A DNA stretch of 32,758 bases from Streptomyces hainanensis (GCF_004348415.1 NZ_SMKI01000018.1:1-32758); one strand, 5' to 3'. Counted from the stretch's first letter, positions 9,407 through 22,387 are shown. The notes: generated by a model from the sequence alone, not told the origin. Translations and numbers: made by a program.

Positions 9407-10098
9407 TGCAACAGCCCGGCGGGATGCCCGTGCCACCGCCCGCGCCGCCGGACGGCGGGACGATCGGGTACGTCCAGCTGCCGCCCGGCGGCATCGTGCC
9501 CGCGCCCACGCCGGGCGCGGCCCCGCACCCGGACGTCAGCCACGTCGGCATCGCGGTGCTGCTGATCGGCCCCGCGGGGGCCGGCAAGACGACCGTGGCC
9601 CGGTACTGGGCCGAGCGGCGCCCGGTGCCCACGTCCCACATCAGCCTGGACGACGTGCGGGAATGGGTCCGCTCCGGCTTCGCCGACCCGCGCTCCGGGT
9701 GGGACGACCGCTCGGAGGCGCAGTACCGCCTCGCGCGCCGCACCTGCGGCTTCGCCGCGCGGAACTTCCTGGCCAACGGGATCTCGTGCATCCTGGACGA
9801 CGCCGTGTTCCCCGACCGGCCGGCCGTGGGGCTCGGCGGGTGGAAGCGGCACGTGGGCCCGGGGCTGATCCCGATCGTGCTGCTGCCGGGGCTCGACATC
9901 GTGCTGGAGCGCAACGCGGCCCGCAGCGGCACCCGTCGGCTCTCCGACGAGGAGGTCGCCACCATCCACGGTCGGATGGCCGGTTGGTACGGCTCTGGGC
10001 TGCCGATCATCGACAACTCGCGGCATGACGTGGCCACCACCGCGCACATGCTCGACGACGCGGTGGCCCGCAGCCTCAGCACGCCCCCGCAGTGGTGA
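9406..10098 (+). CDS. P-loop kinase-like ATPase with a Pro-rich N terminus
   Basis: The product is 230 aa. Residues 1-45 are Pro/Gly-rich (PVPPPAPP, QLPPGGIVPAPTPGAAP) and probably disordered. A P-loop domain follows: GPAGAGKTT (55-63), a DD pair (82-83) after the second strand in the position used by small kinases, an ILDDAVFPD strand, and basic residues near 168-178. The layout resembles AAA_33/zeta-toxin/small-molecule phosphotransferase folds rather than a hexameric AAA+ ATPase. The substrate is unknown. Streptomycetes carry a Pro-rich P-loop gene at this position between aroB and the peptidase gene. The ATG at 9406 overlaps a short upstream ORF, and GGGGAG is only 3 bases away, so coupling is likely. 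Confidence 0.85.
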   Translation: MQQPGGMPVPPPAPPDGGTIGYVQLPPGGIVPAPTPGAAPHPDVSHVGIAVLLIGPAGAGKTTVARYWAERRPVPTSHISLDDVREWVRSGFADPRSGWDDRSEAQYRLARRTCGFAARNFLANGISCILDDAVFPDRPAVGLGGWKRHVGPGLIPIVLLPGLDIVLERNAARSGTRRLSDEEVATIHGRMAGWYGSGLPIIDNSRHDVATTAHMLDDAVARSLSTPPQW

Positions 10099-10212
10099 GG
10101 CGACCGCGGGGCGATGCCGGGGCGGCGGTGGGTTCCGGCCATTCCCTCGCACAGGTGTCCGGGCTCCCGCTCGTCCGGCCCCGCTGAGGCGGCCGGAAGT
10201 CCCGGCGCTGCG

Positions 10213-10218
10213 TAGGCT
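10213..10218 (+). promoter_or_regulatory. -10 element (TAGGCT) for a leaderless M24-like gene
   Basis: TAGGCT lies six bases before the ATG at 10225. Transcription would begin on or next to the start codon, and no ribosome binding site precedes that codon, which agrees with a leaderless message. The -35 region is not recognisable. This probably starts the transcript for the peptidase-like gene, efp and nusB. Confidence 0.55.
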
Positions 10219-10224
10219 CGGTCC

Positions 10225-11337
10225 ATGTCCGAGGTACACGCGGGCCGGCGCTCACGGCTCCGTGCCCACGCTTCGCCGAACGGTGACGTGGCCGCCGTCG
10301 TCTCCCGGCCGTCCAATGTGCGCTACCTGGTGGGCCCGGCCCCGGCCGGCGCGGTGCTGCTCGTCGGGCATGCCGGCGGCGACGCGCTGTTCGGCCACTG
10401 GGACCCGGCGGAGGACCCGGTGGGGCCCCGCCTCACGGACGACGAGGGGCCGCGGGTGACGGTGCTCGACGGCGACGCCGACCCGGCGCAGGCCGCGGTG
10501 CGCGCGGCCGCCGAGGCCGGGGCGCGGGCGGTGGCCGTCGAGGAACACCATCTGACGGTGGCCAGGCACCGGGCGCTTCGGGAGGCGGTGCCCGGCACCG
10601 GGTTCACCGACCTCGGCTGCGCGGTGGAGCGGCAGCGGCTGGTCAAGGACGAGGACGAGATCGCGGCGCTGCGGGTGGCGGCCGAGATCACCGACCGGGC
10701 GCTCGGCGAGCTGCTGGAGTCGATCCTGGTCGGGCGCACCGAGCGTCACCTCGCGCTGGAGCTGGAGCGCCGCCTGGTGGACCACGGCGCGGACGGGCCG
10801 GCCTTCCCGACGTCCGTCGCCACCGGCAGCCACTCCGGGCTCGCCGGGCACCGGCCGACCGACCGCCGGGTGGAGGAGGGGGACTTCCTCACCGTCCGGC
10901 TCGGCGCCAGGTTCCGCGGCTACCGGTGCCAGATCGGCCGGACCTTCGTCATCGGCACCAGCCCGGCGGACTGGCAGATCGAGCTCTACGACGTGGTCTT
11001 CGCGGCGCAGCGGGCGGCCCGCGAGGCGCTGGCGCCGGGCGCCGAGTACCGGGAGGTCGACCGGGCGGCGCGCGAGGTGTTGTCGGCCGCCGGGCACGGC
11101 ACCGCGCTGGGACCGGTGACCGGGCACGGGGTGGGCCTGGAAATCGGGGAGGACCCTCGGTTGTCACCCGCGGCCATGGGTAGACTGGGCCCTTGTGTTC
11201 CGGTCACCGTCGAGCCGGGGGTCCATCTACCGGGCCGGGGCGGTGTCCGGATCGACGACACGCTCGTCGTCCGCTCATCGGCGGACGGTGGGCCGGAGCT
11301 ACTCACCATCACGACCAAGGAGCTCCTCGCCCTGTGA
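10225..11337 (+). CDS. M24 (Xaa-Pro aminopeptidase-like) protein lacking key metal ligands
   Basis: The product is 370 aa with a creatinase-N-like domain (about 1-130) and a pita-bread M24 domain (about 140-365). In active PepQ/PepP enzymes two Asp, one His and two Glu bind two metals. Here H301 (TGHGVGLE) and E330 (TVEPGV) remain. The first Asp is R225 (TVRLGA), the second is Q236 (YRCQIGRT) and the last Glu is D344 (VRIDD). A dinuclear dipeptidase centre is therefore unlikely. The fold is intact, with no frameshift, and the DNA composition matches the neighbours, so this is not a decaying gene. Position just before efp matches the pepQ-efp-nusB order of actinobacteria. It may be a binding or regulatory pseudo-enzyme; that is inference. 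Confidence 0.9.
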   Translation: MSEVHAGRRSRLRAHASPNGDVAAVVSRPSNVRYLVGPAPAGAVLLVGHAGGDALFGHWDPAEDPVGPRLTDDEGPRVTVLDGDADPAQAAVRAAAEAGARAVAVEEHHLTVARHRALREAVPGTGFTDLGCAVERQRLVKDEDEIAALRVAAEITDRALGELLESILVGRTERHLALELERRLVDHGADGPAFPTSVATGSHSGLAGHRPTDRRVEEGDFLTVRLGARFRGYRCQIGRTFVIGTSPADWQIELYDVVFAAQRAAREALAPGAEYREVDRAAREVLSAAGHGTALGPVTGHGVGLEIGEDPRLSPAAMGRLGPCVPVTVEPGVHLPGRGGVRIDDTLVVRSSADGGPELLTITTKELLAL

Positions 11338-11407
11338 CCCCGCGAGGGGCGCGTGCGCGGGGGACCGCGGTCATTTCACGCAGCAGTCCCTAGGAGATTC
11401 CGCGACC

Positions 11408-11974
11408 GTGGCCACCACGAACGACCTCAAGAACGGCATGGTGCTCAAGCTGGAAGGCGGCCAGCTGTGGTCCGTTGTCGAGTTCCAGCACGTCAAGCCC
11501 GGTAAGGGTGGCGCCTTCGTCCGCACCAAGCTGAAGAACGTGCTCTCCGGCAAGGTGGTCGACAAGACCTTCAACGCCGGCACCAAGGTCGAGACGGCCA
11601 CCGTCGACCGGCGGGGGATGCAGTTCTCCTTCAAGGACGGCACCGACTTCGTCTTCATGGACACCGAGACGTACGACCAGCTCTACGTCACCCCGGAGAC
11701 CGTGGGCGAGGCGGCCAACTACCTGCTCGAGGGGCAGGACTGCACCGTCGCGATCTACGAGGAGAACCCGCTGTTCGTGGAGCTCCCGGCCGCCGTCGAG
11801 CTGGTGATCGAGTACACCGAGCCGGGCGTCCAGGGCGACCGCTCCACGGGCGGCACCAAGCCGGCCCGGCTGGAGACCGGTTACGAGATCGGCGTCCCGC
11901 TGTTCATCACCACGGGCGAGAAGATCAAGGTCGACACCCGCAGTGGCGATTACCTTGGCCGGGTGAACAGCTAA
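11408..11974 (+). CDS. efp: translation elongation factor P
   Basis: The product is 188 aa, the usual EF-P length. EF-P enters the ribosomal E site and relieves stalling at consecutive prolines. It has three beta-barrel domains; the domain I loop that reaches the peptidyl-transferase centre reads KPGKG (residues 30-34), with K33 at the tip. No EpmA/B, EarP or YmfI-type modification gene is visible here. The start [10 protein letters not shown] uses GTG at 11408, with AGGAG 11 bases upstream (11392-11396); the longer in-frame opening from 11195 overlaps the M24 gene in another frame and is not family sequence. nusB begins 2 bases after the stop. Pro-rich neighbours (the P-loop protein, MltG tail) are plausible clients. 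Confidence 0.97.
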   Translation: MATTNDLKNGMVLKLEGGQLWSVVEFQHVKPGKGGAFVRTKLKNVLSGKVVDKTFNAGTKVETATVDRRGMQFSFKDGTDFVFMDTETYDQLYVTPETVGEAANYLLEGQDCTVAIYEENPLFVELPAAVELVIEYTEPGVQGDRSTGGTKPARLETGYEIGVPLFITTGEKIKVDTRSGDYLGRVNS

Positions 11975-11976
11975 CC

Positions 11977-12402
11977 GTGTCTGCCCGCAGCAAGGCCCGC
12001 CAGCGCGCCCTGCAGATCCTCTTCGAGGCCGACCAGCGGGGCGTCCCGCCCCTGGACGTGCTCGCCAGCTGGGTCGAGCTCGCCAAGACCGACGACCGGC
12101 AGCCGCCGGTCAGCGCTTACACCCGCGAGCTGGTCGAGGGCTACGCGGCCCGCGCCGAGCGGATCGACGAGCTGCTCGCGCAGTACTCGGTCGGCTGGAC
12201 GCTGGACCGGATGCCCGGTGTCGACCGCAACATCCTGCGGCTTGCCACCTTCGAGCTGATATGGCAGGACGGCACGCCGGACGGGGTGGTGCTGGACGAG
12301 GCCGTCCAGCTGGCCAGGGAGTTCTCCACGGACGACTCCCCGCCCTTCGTCAACGGCCTGCTCGGCCGTCTGAAGGACCTCAAGCCCACCCTGCGGCGCT
12401 GA
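11977..12402 (+). CDS. nusB: transcription antitermination factor NusB
   Basis: The product is a 141-aa all-helical NusB-fold protein. With NusE (S10) it binds boxA RNA and supports rRNA antitermination. Typical features are the opening ARSKARQRALQILFEAD, the central SVGWTLDRMPGVDRNILR and the C-terminal FVNGLLGRL. The start is GTG at 11977, two bases after the efp TAA; a GGGTGA within the end of efp (11961-11966) can act as its ribosome binding site. It is the last gene before the bidirectional terminator at 12429-12468. Confidence 0.96.
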   Translation: MSARSKARQRALQILFEADQRGVPPLDVLASWVELAKTDDRQPPVSAYTRELVEGYAARAERIDELLAQYSVGWTLDRMPGVDRNILRLATFELIWQDGTPDGVVLDEAVQLAREFSTDDSPPFVNGLLGRLKDLKPTLRR

Positions 12403-12428
12403 CGGCACCGCGGGGGGACAGGGCGCCC

Positions 12429-12468
12429 AAGGCGGCGGGCTCGGCCATTCGGCCGGGCCCGCCGCCTT
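12429..12468. terminator. bidirectional terminator between nusB and bldD
   Basis: An 18-bp stem (12429-12446 with 12451-12468) carries a single G-U wobble and a 4-base ATTC loop. The outer AA/TT pairs make it usable on both strands. It fills the gap between the convergent nusB and bldD stops. It is one of the two strongest hairpins in the window. Confidence 0.92.
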
Positions 12469-12469
12469 C

Positions 12470-12970
12470 TCAGGACTCCTCGGCCTGGACCGCGCGCCGC
12501 GCGTCGGCCCCGAGCACGCCCCAGCTGATGAGCTGCTCGGTGAGGACCGAGGGCGACTGGTCGTAGATCACGGCCAGGGTGCGCAGGTCGTCCTGGCGGA
12601 TCGAGAGCACCTTGCCGTTGTAGTCACCGCGCTGGCTCTGGATCGTGGCGGTGTACCGCTGTAGCGGGCCGGCCTTCTCACTCGGCACGTGAGCGAGGCG
12701 CTCCAGGTCGAGCACGAGCTTCGGCGGCGGCTCGGCGGCACCGCCGGGCGTCGAGCCGGGCAGCAGCTCCTGCACAGGGACGCCGTAGAAGTCCGCCAGC
12801 TCCGCGAGGCGCTGCACGGTCACGGCGCGGTCGCCACGCTCGTACGAGCCGACCACGACCGCCTTCCAGCGGCCCTGCGACTTCTCCTCGACCCCATGGA
12901 GCGACAGACCCTGCTGGGTGCGGATGGCCCGGAGCTTTGCTCCGAGCTGTTTGGCGTATTCGCTGGACAT
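12470..12970 (-). CDS. bldD: developmental master repressor BldD
   Basis: The product is 166 aa. It represses sporulation genes during vegetative growth when dimerised by cyclic di-GMP. The N-terminal XRE-type helix-turn-helix spans about residues 8-65 (LRAIRTQQGLSLHGVEEKSQ, VVGSYERGDRAVTVQRL). The C-terminal domain carries the c-di-GMP signature RGD-X8-RQDD: R114-G115-D116 and R125-Q126-D127-D128, the same positions as in the S. coelicolor protein. A 25-residue Pro-containing linker joins the domains. The start is ATG (12970-12968); longer in-frame openings upstream run through the promoter. It ends at the terminator shared with nusB, and its promoter is overlapped by a BldD-like box. It diverges from pyrR. 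Confidence 0.97.
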   Translation of the reverse strand: MSSEYAKQLGAKLRAIRTQQGLSLHGVEEKSQGRWKAVVVGSYERGDRAVTVQRLAELADFYGVPVQELLPGSTPGGAAEPPPKLVLDLERLAHVPSEKAGPLQRYTATIQSQRGDYNGKVLSIRQDDLRTLAVIYDQSPSVLTEQLISWGVLGADARRAVQAEES

Positions 12971-12994
12971 GTGTCTCCCCGGGACGGCTTTCTG

Positions 12995-13036
12995 GTAACT
13001 CACTGTGAGGTTACGCAGCGTAATATCTCTCGTCAA
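12995..13036 (-). promoter_or_regulatory. bldD promoter overlapped by a BldD-box palindrome
   Basis: On the minus strand TTGACG (13036-13031), a 17-base spacer and TAACCT (13013-13008) form a near-consensus housekeeping promoter. Immediately overlapping the -10 is CTCACTGTGAG (12999-13009), an 11-bp palindrome flanked by GTAAC and GTTAC. It matches the inverted TCAC/GTGA pattern of known BldD sites. A repressor bound there would cover the -10 and start site, consistent with the established autorepression of bldD. Confidence 0.85.
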
Positions 13037-13095
13037 GCCGAGGCGACAAGGTAGCCCCTGACCTGGGGCGATGCGGAGTGTGCCGAAGCTCCTGG

Positions 13096-13101
13096 TATTG
13101 T
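13096..13101 (+). promoter_or_regulatory. putative -10 (TATTGT) of the pyr operon
   Basis: TATTGT fits the -10 pattern and would start transcription near 13108, just before the PyrR-binding hairpin at 13117. No clear -35 hexamer is seen. The spacing to the RNA element is the main support. Confidence 0.5.
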
Positions 13102-13116
13102 CGGCCTGGATCGACC

Positions 13117-13745
<629 letters not shown>

Positions 13746-13831
13746 CGCGCCGGCAGTCAGCCGAGCCCCACCCGGGCCCCGGCATGCCGGCACGCCCGCA
13801 CGCTTCCCACGAACCACACGGAAGGCACCTG

Positions 13832-14821
13832 ATGAAGCGTCACCTCATCTCGGCCGCCGATCTCTCCCGCGACGACGCCCTCCTCGTGCTGGACACCGCC
13901 GAGGAGTTGGCCCGCGTGGCCGACCGGCCGATCAAGAAGCTCCCGACCCTGCGCGGCCGCACGGTGGTCAACCTCTTCTTCGAGGACTCGACCCGCACCC
14001 GGATCTCCTTCGAGGCCGCGGCCAAGCGGCTCTCCGCCGACGTGATCAACTTCTCCGCCAAGGGCTCCTCGGTCTCCAAGGGCGAGTCCCTGAAGGACAC
14101 CGCGCTCACGCTGGAGGCGATGGGCGCGGACGCCGTCGTCATCCGGCACCACGACTCCGGCGCCCCGCACCGGCTCGCCACCTCGGGCTGGATCGGCGGC
14201 TGCGTCGTCAACGCGGGCGACGGCACCCACGAGCACCCCACCCAGGCGCTGCTCGACGCGCTCACGCTGCGCCGCCGCCTGGTCGGCGGCCGGGACCGCG
14301 GTCTCGGCGCCGACCTCGCCGGCCGCCGGATCACCATCGTCGGCGACATCCTGCACAGCCGGGTGGCCCGTTCCAACGTCCGGCTGCTCACCACCCTCGG
14401 CGCCGAGGTCACCGTCGTCGGCCCGCCCACCCTGCTGCCGGTGGGCGTGGAGCGCTGGCCCTGCGCCGTCGACTACGACCTGGACGCGGTGCTGGCCAAG
14501 TCCGACGCCGTGATGATGCTCCGCGTCCAGCGCGAGCGGATGAACGACGCGTTCTTCCCCACCGAGCGTGAGTACGCCCGCCGTTACGGGCTGCACGGCG
14601 CCCGCATGGCGCGGATGCCCGAGCACGCCGTCGTGATGCACCCGGGCCCCATGAACCGCGGCATGGAGATCACCGCCGAGGTCGCCGACTCGCCCCGCTG
14701 CACCGCCGTCGAGCAGGTGTCGGGCGGCGTCAGCGTCCGGATGGCCGTCCTGTACCTGCTGCTCGGCGGCTCCGAGCCCGCCGTCGGCACCCGCACCACC
14801 GAGGAGAACAGCCAGGCATGA
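13832..14821 (+). CDS. pyrB: aspartate carbamoyltransferase catalytic subunit
   Basis: The product is 329 aa and condenses carbamoyl phosphate with aspartate to N-carbamoylaspartate. The carbamoyl-phosphate loop STRTR is at residues 53-57, the mobile loop SSVSKGES has K83, and HPTQ is at 133-136. The length is typical of a catalytic chain. No pyrI regulatory subunit lies nearby; control is presumably through PyrR and possibly an ATCase-DHOase complex with the next gene, as known in other bacteria. The ATG at 13832 has GGAAGG 6 bases upstream. The stop overlaps the pyrC ATG (ATGA). Confidence 0.97.
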   Translation: MKRHLISAADLSRDDALLVLDTAEELARVADRPIKKLPTLRGRTVVNLFFEDSTRTRISFEAAAKRLSADVINFSAKGSSVSKGESLKDTALTLEAMGADAVVIRHHDSGAPHRLATSGWIGGCVVNAGDGTHEHPTQALLDALTLRRRLVGGRDRGLGADLAGRRITIVGDILHSRVARSNVRLLTTLGAEVTVVGPPTLLPVGVERWPCAVDYDLDAVLAKSDAVMMLRVQRERMNDAFFPTEREYARRYGLHGARMARMPEHAVVMHPGPMNRGMEITAEVADSPRCTAVEQVSGGVSVRMAVLYLLLGGSEPAVGTRTTEENSQA

Positions 14822-16119
14822 GCGAGAACACCGCGCGCACCCTGATCCGCGACGCGAGGATCCTCGGCGGCGCCCCGCAGGACGTGCTGATCGAGGGCGG
14901 GACCGTCGCCCGGATCGGCGGCGCTCTCGAAGCCGGGAGCGACGCCCGGGTGGTGGAGGCCGACGGCCTCGTCCTGCTCCCCGGCCTGGTCGACCTGCAC
15001 ACCCACCTGCGCGAGCCGGGCCGCGAGGACTCCGAGACCGTCCTCACCGGCACCAGGGCCGCCGCCGCCGGCGGCTTCACCGCCGTGCACGCCATGGCCA
15101 ACACCTTCCCGGTCGCCGACACCGCGGGCGTGGTCGAGCAGGTCTGGCGGCTCGGCCGCGAGTCCGGCTACTGCGACGTCCAGCCGGTCGGCGCCGTCAC
15201 CGTGGGCCTCGGCGGCCGGCAGCTCGCCGAGCTCGGCGCCATGCACGACTCGGCCGCCGGCGTCGTCGTCTTCTCGGACGACGGCAAGTGCGTGGACGAC
15301 GCCGTGATCATGCGCCGGGCGTTGGAGTACGTGAAGGCGTTCGACGGCGTGATCGCCCAGCACGCCCAGGAGCCGCGGCTCACCGAGGGCGCCCAGATGA
15401 ACGAGGGCGCCGTCTCCGCCGAGCTCGGCCTCGGCGGCTGGCCGGCCGTCGCCGAGGAGGCGATCATCGCCCGCGACGTGCTGCTGGCCGCCCACGTCGG
15501 CTCCCGGGTGCACATCTGCCACCTCTCCACCGCGGGCTCCGTCGAGCTGGTGCGCTGGGCCAAGTCCAAGGGCTGGCAGGTCACCGCCGAGGTCACCCCG
15601 CACCACCTGCTGCTCACCGACGAGCTGGTCCGCTCCTACGACCCGGTCTTCAAGGTCAACCCGCCGCTGCGCACCGAGGAGGACGTGCTGGCGCTGCGTG
15701 AGGCACTGGCCGACGGCACCATCGACTGCGTCGCCACCGACCACGCCCCGCACCCGCACGAGGACAAGGACTGCGAGTGGGGCGCGGCCGCCATGGGGAT
15801 GGTCGGCCTGGAGACGGCGCTGTCCGTCGTGCAGCACACCATGGTGGAGACCGGTCTCCTCGACTGGGCCGGTGTCGCCGACCGGATGTCCTTCCGACCC
15901 GCGGCCATCGGGCGGCTGGCCGGCCACGGCCGCCCCGTCGAGGTCGGCGAGCCCGCCAACCTCACTCTGCTCGACCCCGCCTACCGTGGAGAGGTGGACC
16001 CCGCCGCGTTCGCCTCCCGCAGCCGCAACACCCCGTACCGGGGCCGCGAGCTGCCGGGCCGGGTGACGCACACCTTCCTGCGGGGCCGGGCAACGCTCAT
16101 GGACGGGAAGCTGGTATGA
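14818..16119 (+). CDS. pyrC: dihydroorotase (type I)
   Basis: The product is a 433-aa amidohydrolase that cyclises carbamoylaspartate to dihydroorotate. Metal-site residues are present: H61 and H63 (HTHLREPG), the Asp of FSDDGK (D154/D155), H182 (AQHAQEP), H235 (HICHLS) and D308 (VATDHAPH). The bridging Asp instead of a carboxylated Lys marks the bacterial type I class. Both ends overlap neighbours by ATGA (pyrB and the membrane protein), so translation is coupled. Length is normal. Confidence 0.97.
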   Translation: MSENTARTLIRDARILGGAPQDVLIEGGTVARIGGALEAGSDARVVEADGLVLLPGLVDLHTHLREPGREDSETVLTGTRAAAAGGFTAVHAMANTFPVADTAGVVEQVWRLGRESGYCDVQPVGAVTVGLGGRQLAELGAMHDSAAGVVVFSDDGKCVDDAVIMRRALEYVKAFDGVIAQHAQEPRLTEGAQMNEGAVSAELGLGGWPAVAEEAIIARDVLLAAHVGSRVHICHLSTAGSVELVRWAKSKGWQVTAEVTPHHLLLTDELVRSYDPVFKVNPPLRTEEDVLALREALADGTIDCVATDHAPHPHEDKDCEWGAAAMGMVGLETALSVVQHTMVETGLLDWAGVADRMSFRPAAIGRLAGHGRPVEVGEPANLTLLDPAYRGEVDPAAFASRSRNTPYRGRELPGRVTHTFLRGRATLMDGKLV

Positions 16120-16790
16120 ACGCCGCGCTGTTGAATCCCCTGCGGACCGCGCTCACCTCGGAGGACGGCGCGGAGACCGTCCGCAGGTCGCAGGAGGTCA
16201 CCGACTGGGGCGCCCGCATCGCCTGGGTCGTCGGGCTGCTGCTGTTCGTCGCCCTCGTCTACTGGCTGATGCGCGAGGGCTGGAAGTGGCGCGCCACACT
16301 CCAGGGCGACCTGCCCGAGCTGCCGGCGCCGCCCGCCGAGCCGGGTCCTGCCCGGCTGCGGATGGCCGGCCGCTACCACGGCTCGACCACGGCGGGACAG
16401 TGGCTCGACCGGATCGCCGCCCACGGTCTCGGCGCCCGCAGCCGCGCCGTGCTGACCCTGACCGAGGAGGGCGTGACCGTGGTCAGGCCGGGCGCCGGGG
16501 ACTTCCTGATCCCGGCCGACCGGATCCGCGGCGCGCGCCCCGAGAAGGGCATCGCCGGCAAGGTCCTCACCGAGGGCGGGCTGCTGGTGATCACCTGGCA
16601 GCACGGCGAGCGGCTGCTCGACTCCGGCTTCCGCGCCGACCGCTCGGCCGAGCACGCCCGCTGGATCGAGATCCTCGGCAGCCACACGCCGGGCGAGCCC
16701 GCCGAGCCCGCCGAGCCGGCAGACGCCGCCGCGGCGGAAGCCGCCCCCGCACCGCACGACCCCAGGCACGACAAGGAGGGCGTCCGATGA
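16116..16790 (+). CDS. single-pass membrane protein with a PH-like domain, inside the pyr operon
   Basis: The product is 224 aa. A short N-terminal segment (1-33) precedes one transmembrane helix at about 34-52 ([19 protein letters not shown]). A soluble beta-rich region (about 80-190) of the bacterial PH-like type follows, then an Ala/Pro/Glu tail with three PAEP-like repeats (about 195-205). There are no catalytic residues. A comparable membrane protein lies between pyrC and carA in other actinobacteria (the SCO1485 and Rv1382 position), so the linkage is old. Overlaps of ATGA on both sides tie its synthesis to pyrC and carA. A role in localising the pyrimidine enzymes or linking them to the membrane quinone-dependent PyrD is conjecture. 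Confidence 0.88.
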   Translation: MNAALLNPLRTALTSEDGAETVRRSQEVTDWGARIAWVVGLLLFVALVYWLMREGWKWRATLQGDLPELPAPPAEPGPARLRMAGRYHGSTTAGQWLDRIAAHGLGARSRAVLTLTEEGVTVVRPGAGDFLIPADRIRGARPEKGIAGKVLTEGGLLVITWQHGERLLDSGFRADRSAEHARWIEILGSHTPGEPAEPAEPADAAAAEAAPAPHDPRHDKEGVR

Positions 16791-17939
16791 CCGCCACCAC
16801 CCGCACCGCAGAGCGCACCCCGGCGGTGCTCGTCCTCGAGGACGGCCGCACCTTCCGCGGGCAGGCCTACGGCGCGCGGGGCGAGACCGTCGGCGAGGCC
16901 GTCTTCTCCACCGGCATGACCGGCTACCAGGAGACCCTGACCGACCCCTCGTACCACCGCCAGCTGGTCGTGATGACCGCCCCGCACATCGGCAACACCG
17001 GCGTCAACGACGAGGACCCCGAGTCCCGGCGCATCTGGGTCGCCGGCTACGTCGTCCGCGACCCCGCGCGCCGCCACTCCAACTGGCGGGCCAGGCGCTC
17101 GCTCGAGGACGAGCTGACCGCCCAGGGCGTCGTCGGGATCAGCGGCGTCGACACCCGCGCCCTCACCCGCCACCTGCGTGAGCGGGGCGCCATGCGGGCC
17201 GGGATCTTCTCCGGCGCGGAGGCCGCCGCCGACGAGGCCGCGCTGCTGGCCAGGGTGCGGTCCGCGCCCCAGATGGCCGGCGCCGACCTGGCGCCCGAGG
17301 TCGCCACCACCGAGCCCTACGTGGTGCCGGCCATCGGCGAGAAGCGGTTCACCGTGGCCGCCGTCGACCTCGGCATCAAGGGCATGACGCCGCACCGGAT
17401 GGCCCAGCGCGGCATCGAGGTGCACGTGCTGCCGGCCACCGCCACCCTGGAGGACGTCTACGCCGTCGCGCCCGACGGGGTCTTCTTCTCCAACGGCCCC
17501 GGCGACCCGGCCACCGCCGACCACGCCGTCGCGCTGATGCGCGGCGTGCTGGAGCGCTCCACCCCGCTCTTCGGCATCTGCTTCGGCAACCAGATCCTCG
17601 GCCGCGCGCTCGGCTTCGGCACCTTCAAGCTGAAGTACGGCCACCGCGGCATCAACCAGCCGGTCAAGGACCTGACCACCGGCAAGGTCGAGGTGACCGC
17701 CCACAACCACGGCTTCGCCGTCGACGCACCGCTCGACCGCGTCTCCGACACCCCCTACGGCCGGGTCGAGGTCTCCCACGTCTGCCTCAACGACGACGTC
17801 GTCGAGGGGCTGCGGCTGCTCGACCGGCCGGCCTTCAGCGTCCAGTACCACCCCGAAGCGGCGGCGGGCCCGCACGATGCCGCCTACCTGTTCGACCGCT
17901 TCACGTCTTTGATGAACACAGTCCTGATGGAGGGCCAGC

Positions 17940-17947
<8 letters not shown>
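16787..17947 (+). CDS. carA: carbamoyl-phosphate synthase small (glutaminase) subunit
   Basis: The product is 386 aa and hydrolyses glutamine, channelling ammonia to CarB. The N-terminal domain opens with [16 protein letters not shown]. The C-terminal class I amidotransferase domain has the nucleophile C265 in FGICFGNQ and H355/E357 in QYHPEA. The ATG overlaps the preceding stop (ATGA), and carB begins 8 bases before the carA stop. Carbamoyl phosphate also feeds arginine synthesis, so an operon controlled by PyrR alone implies cross-talk with arginine supply. Confidence 0.98.
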
Positions 17948-21256
<3,309 letters not shown>

Positions 21257-21260
<4 letters not shown>

Positions 21261-22387
21261 GCCGGATGACCCCGTACGACCTGCTGTACCGCACCGTCCT
21301 CTGCCGGATCGACGCCGAGCGCGCCCACCGGCTGGCCTTCGCGCTGATCCGCGCGGTGGCGCGCGTCCCCGGGCTGCGCGCCGCCGTGCGCGGCGCGTAC
21401 GCCCGCAGGCACCCCAACCTGCGGGTGCGGGCCCTGGGGCGCGAGATGCCGGGCCCGTTCGGGCTCGCCGCCGGCTTCGACAAGAACGCGGTCGGCGTCG
21501 AAGGACTGGCGATGCTGGGCTTCGACCACGTCGAGATCGGCACCGTCACCGGCGAGCCGCAGCCCGGCAACCCGCCGAAGCGGCTCTTCCGGCTGCTCGC
21601 CGACCGCGCCCTCGTCAACCGGATGGGCTTCAACAACGAGGGCTCGGCCGCCGTCGCCGCCCGGCTCGCCAGGCGCGGCCGCCGGGTCAGGCCGGTCCTC
21701 GGCGTCAACATCGGCAAGACCAAGGCCGTCCCCGAATCGGAGGCGATCGCCGACTACGTCACCAGCACCGAACGGCTGGCCGCCCACGCCGACTACCTGG
21801 TGGTCAACGTCTCCTCGCCCAACACCCCCGGGCTGCGCGACCTCCAGGCCACCGAGCGGCTGCGCCCGCTGCTGACCGCCGTGCGCGCGGCCGCGGACCG
21901 CGCGGTGCCGGACCGCCGGGTCCCGCTGCTGGTCAAGATCGCGCCCGACCTGGCCGACGAGGACGTGGACGCGGTCGCCGACCTCGCGCTCGACCTCGGC
22001 CTCGACGGCGTCATCGCCACCAACACCACCATCGCCCGCGACGGCCTCGCCACCCCGGCCGACCAGGTCGCCGCGCTCGGCGCCGGCGGCCTCTCCGGCG
22101 CCCCGCTCCGGGAGCACTCGCTCGCCGTGCTGCGGCGGCTCCACCGCCGCGTCGGCGACCGGGTCACGCTGATCGGCGTCGGCGGCGTCGAGACCGCGGA
22201 CGACGCCTGGGAGCGGGTGCTGGCCGGCGCCACCCTGGTCCAGGGCTACACCGGCTTCGTCTACGCCGGGCCCGGCTGGGCCCGCGCCATCCACCGCGGC
22301 CTCGCCGAGCGGCTGGCCGCCAGCCCGTACCCGACCCTCGCCGACGCCGTCGGCGCGGGCGCCGCGGAGGAGGAGAAGAAGAAGTGA
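21257..22387 (+). CDS. pyrD: quinone-dependent dihydroorotate dehydrogenase (class 2)
   Basis: The product is 376 aa and oxidises dihydroorotate to orotate with FMN, passing electrons to menaquinone at the membrane. The N-terminal helices (about 1-45) form the class 2 quinone/membrane patch. FMN and substrate residues include AAGFDKNA (71-78), NRMGFNN, and the catalytic segment [10 protein letters not shown], where S187 corresponds to the class 2 base Ser flanked by N184 and N189. The start is taken as GTG at 21257 (GTGA overlap with carB); ATG at 21266 is possible. The last residues are charged (EEEKKK). The stop overlaps the pyrF GTG (GTGA). Confidence 0.97.

Noticed and set aside
11161..11186. 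Internal efp promoter TTGTCA...TAGACT
   Set aside because: The hexamers look good but the spacer is only 14 bases, too short for a normal housekeeping promoter, and the string lies within conserved M24 codons.
13746..13831. CCGGCATGCCGG palindrome between pyrR and pyrB as an operator or terminator
   Set aside because: It is a 12-bp self-complementary string with no loop or partner, expected fairly often in DNA of this composition, and the operon continues through it.
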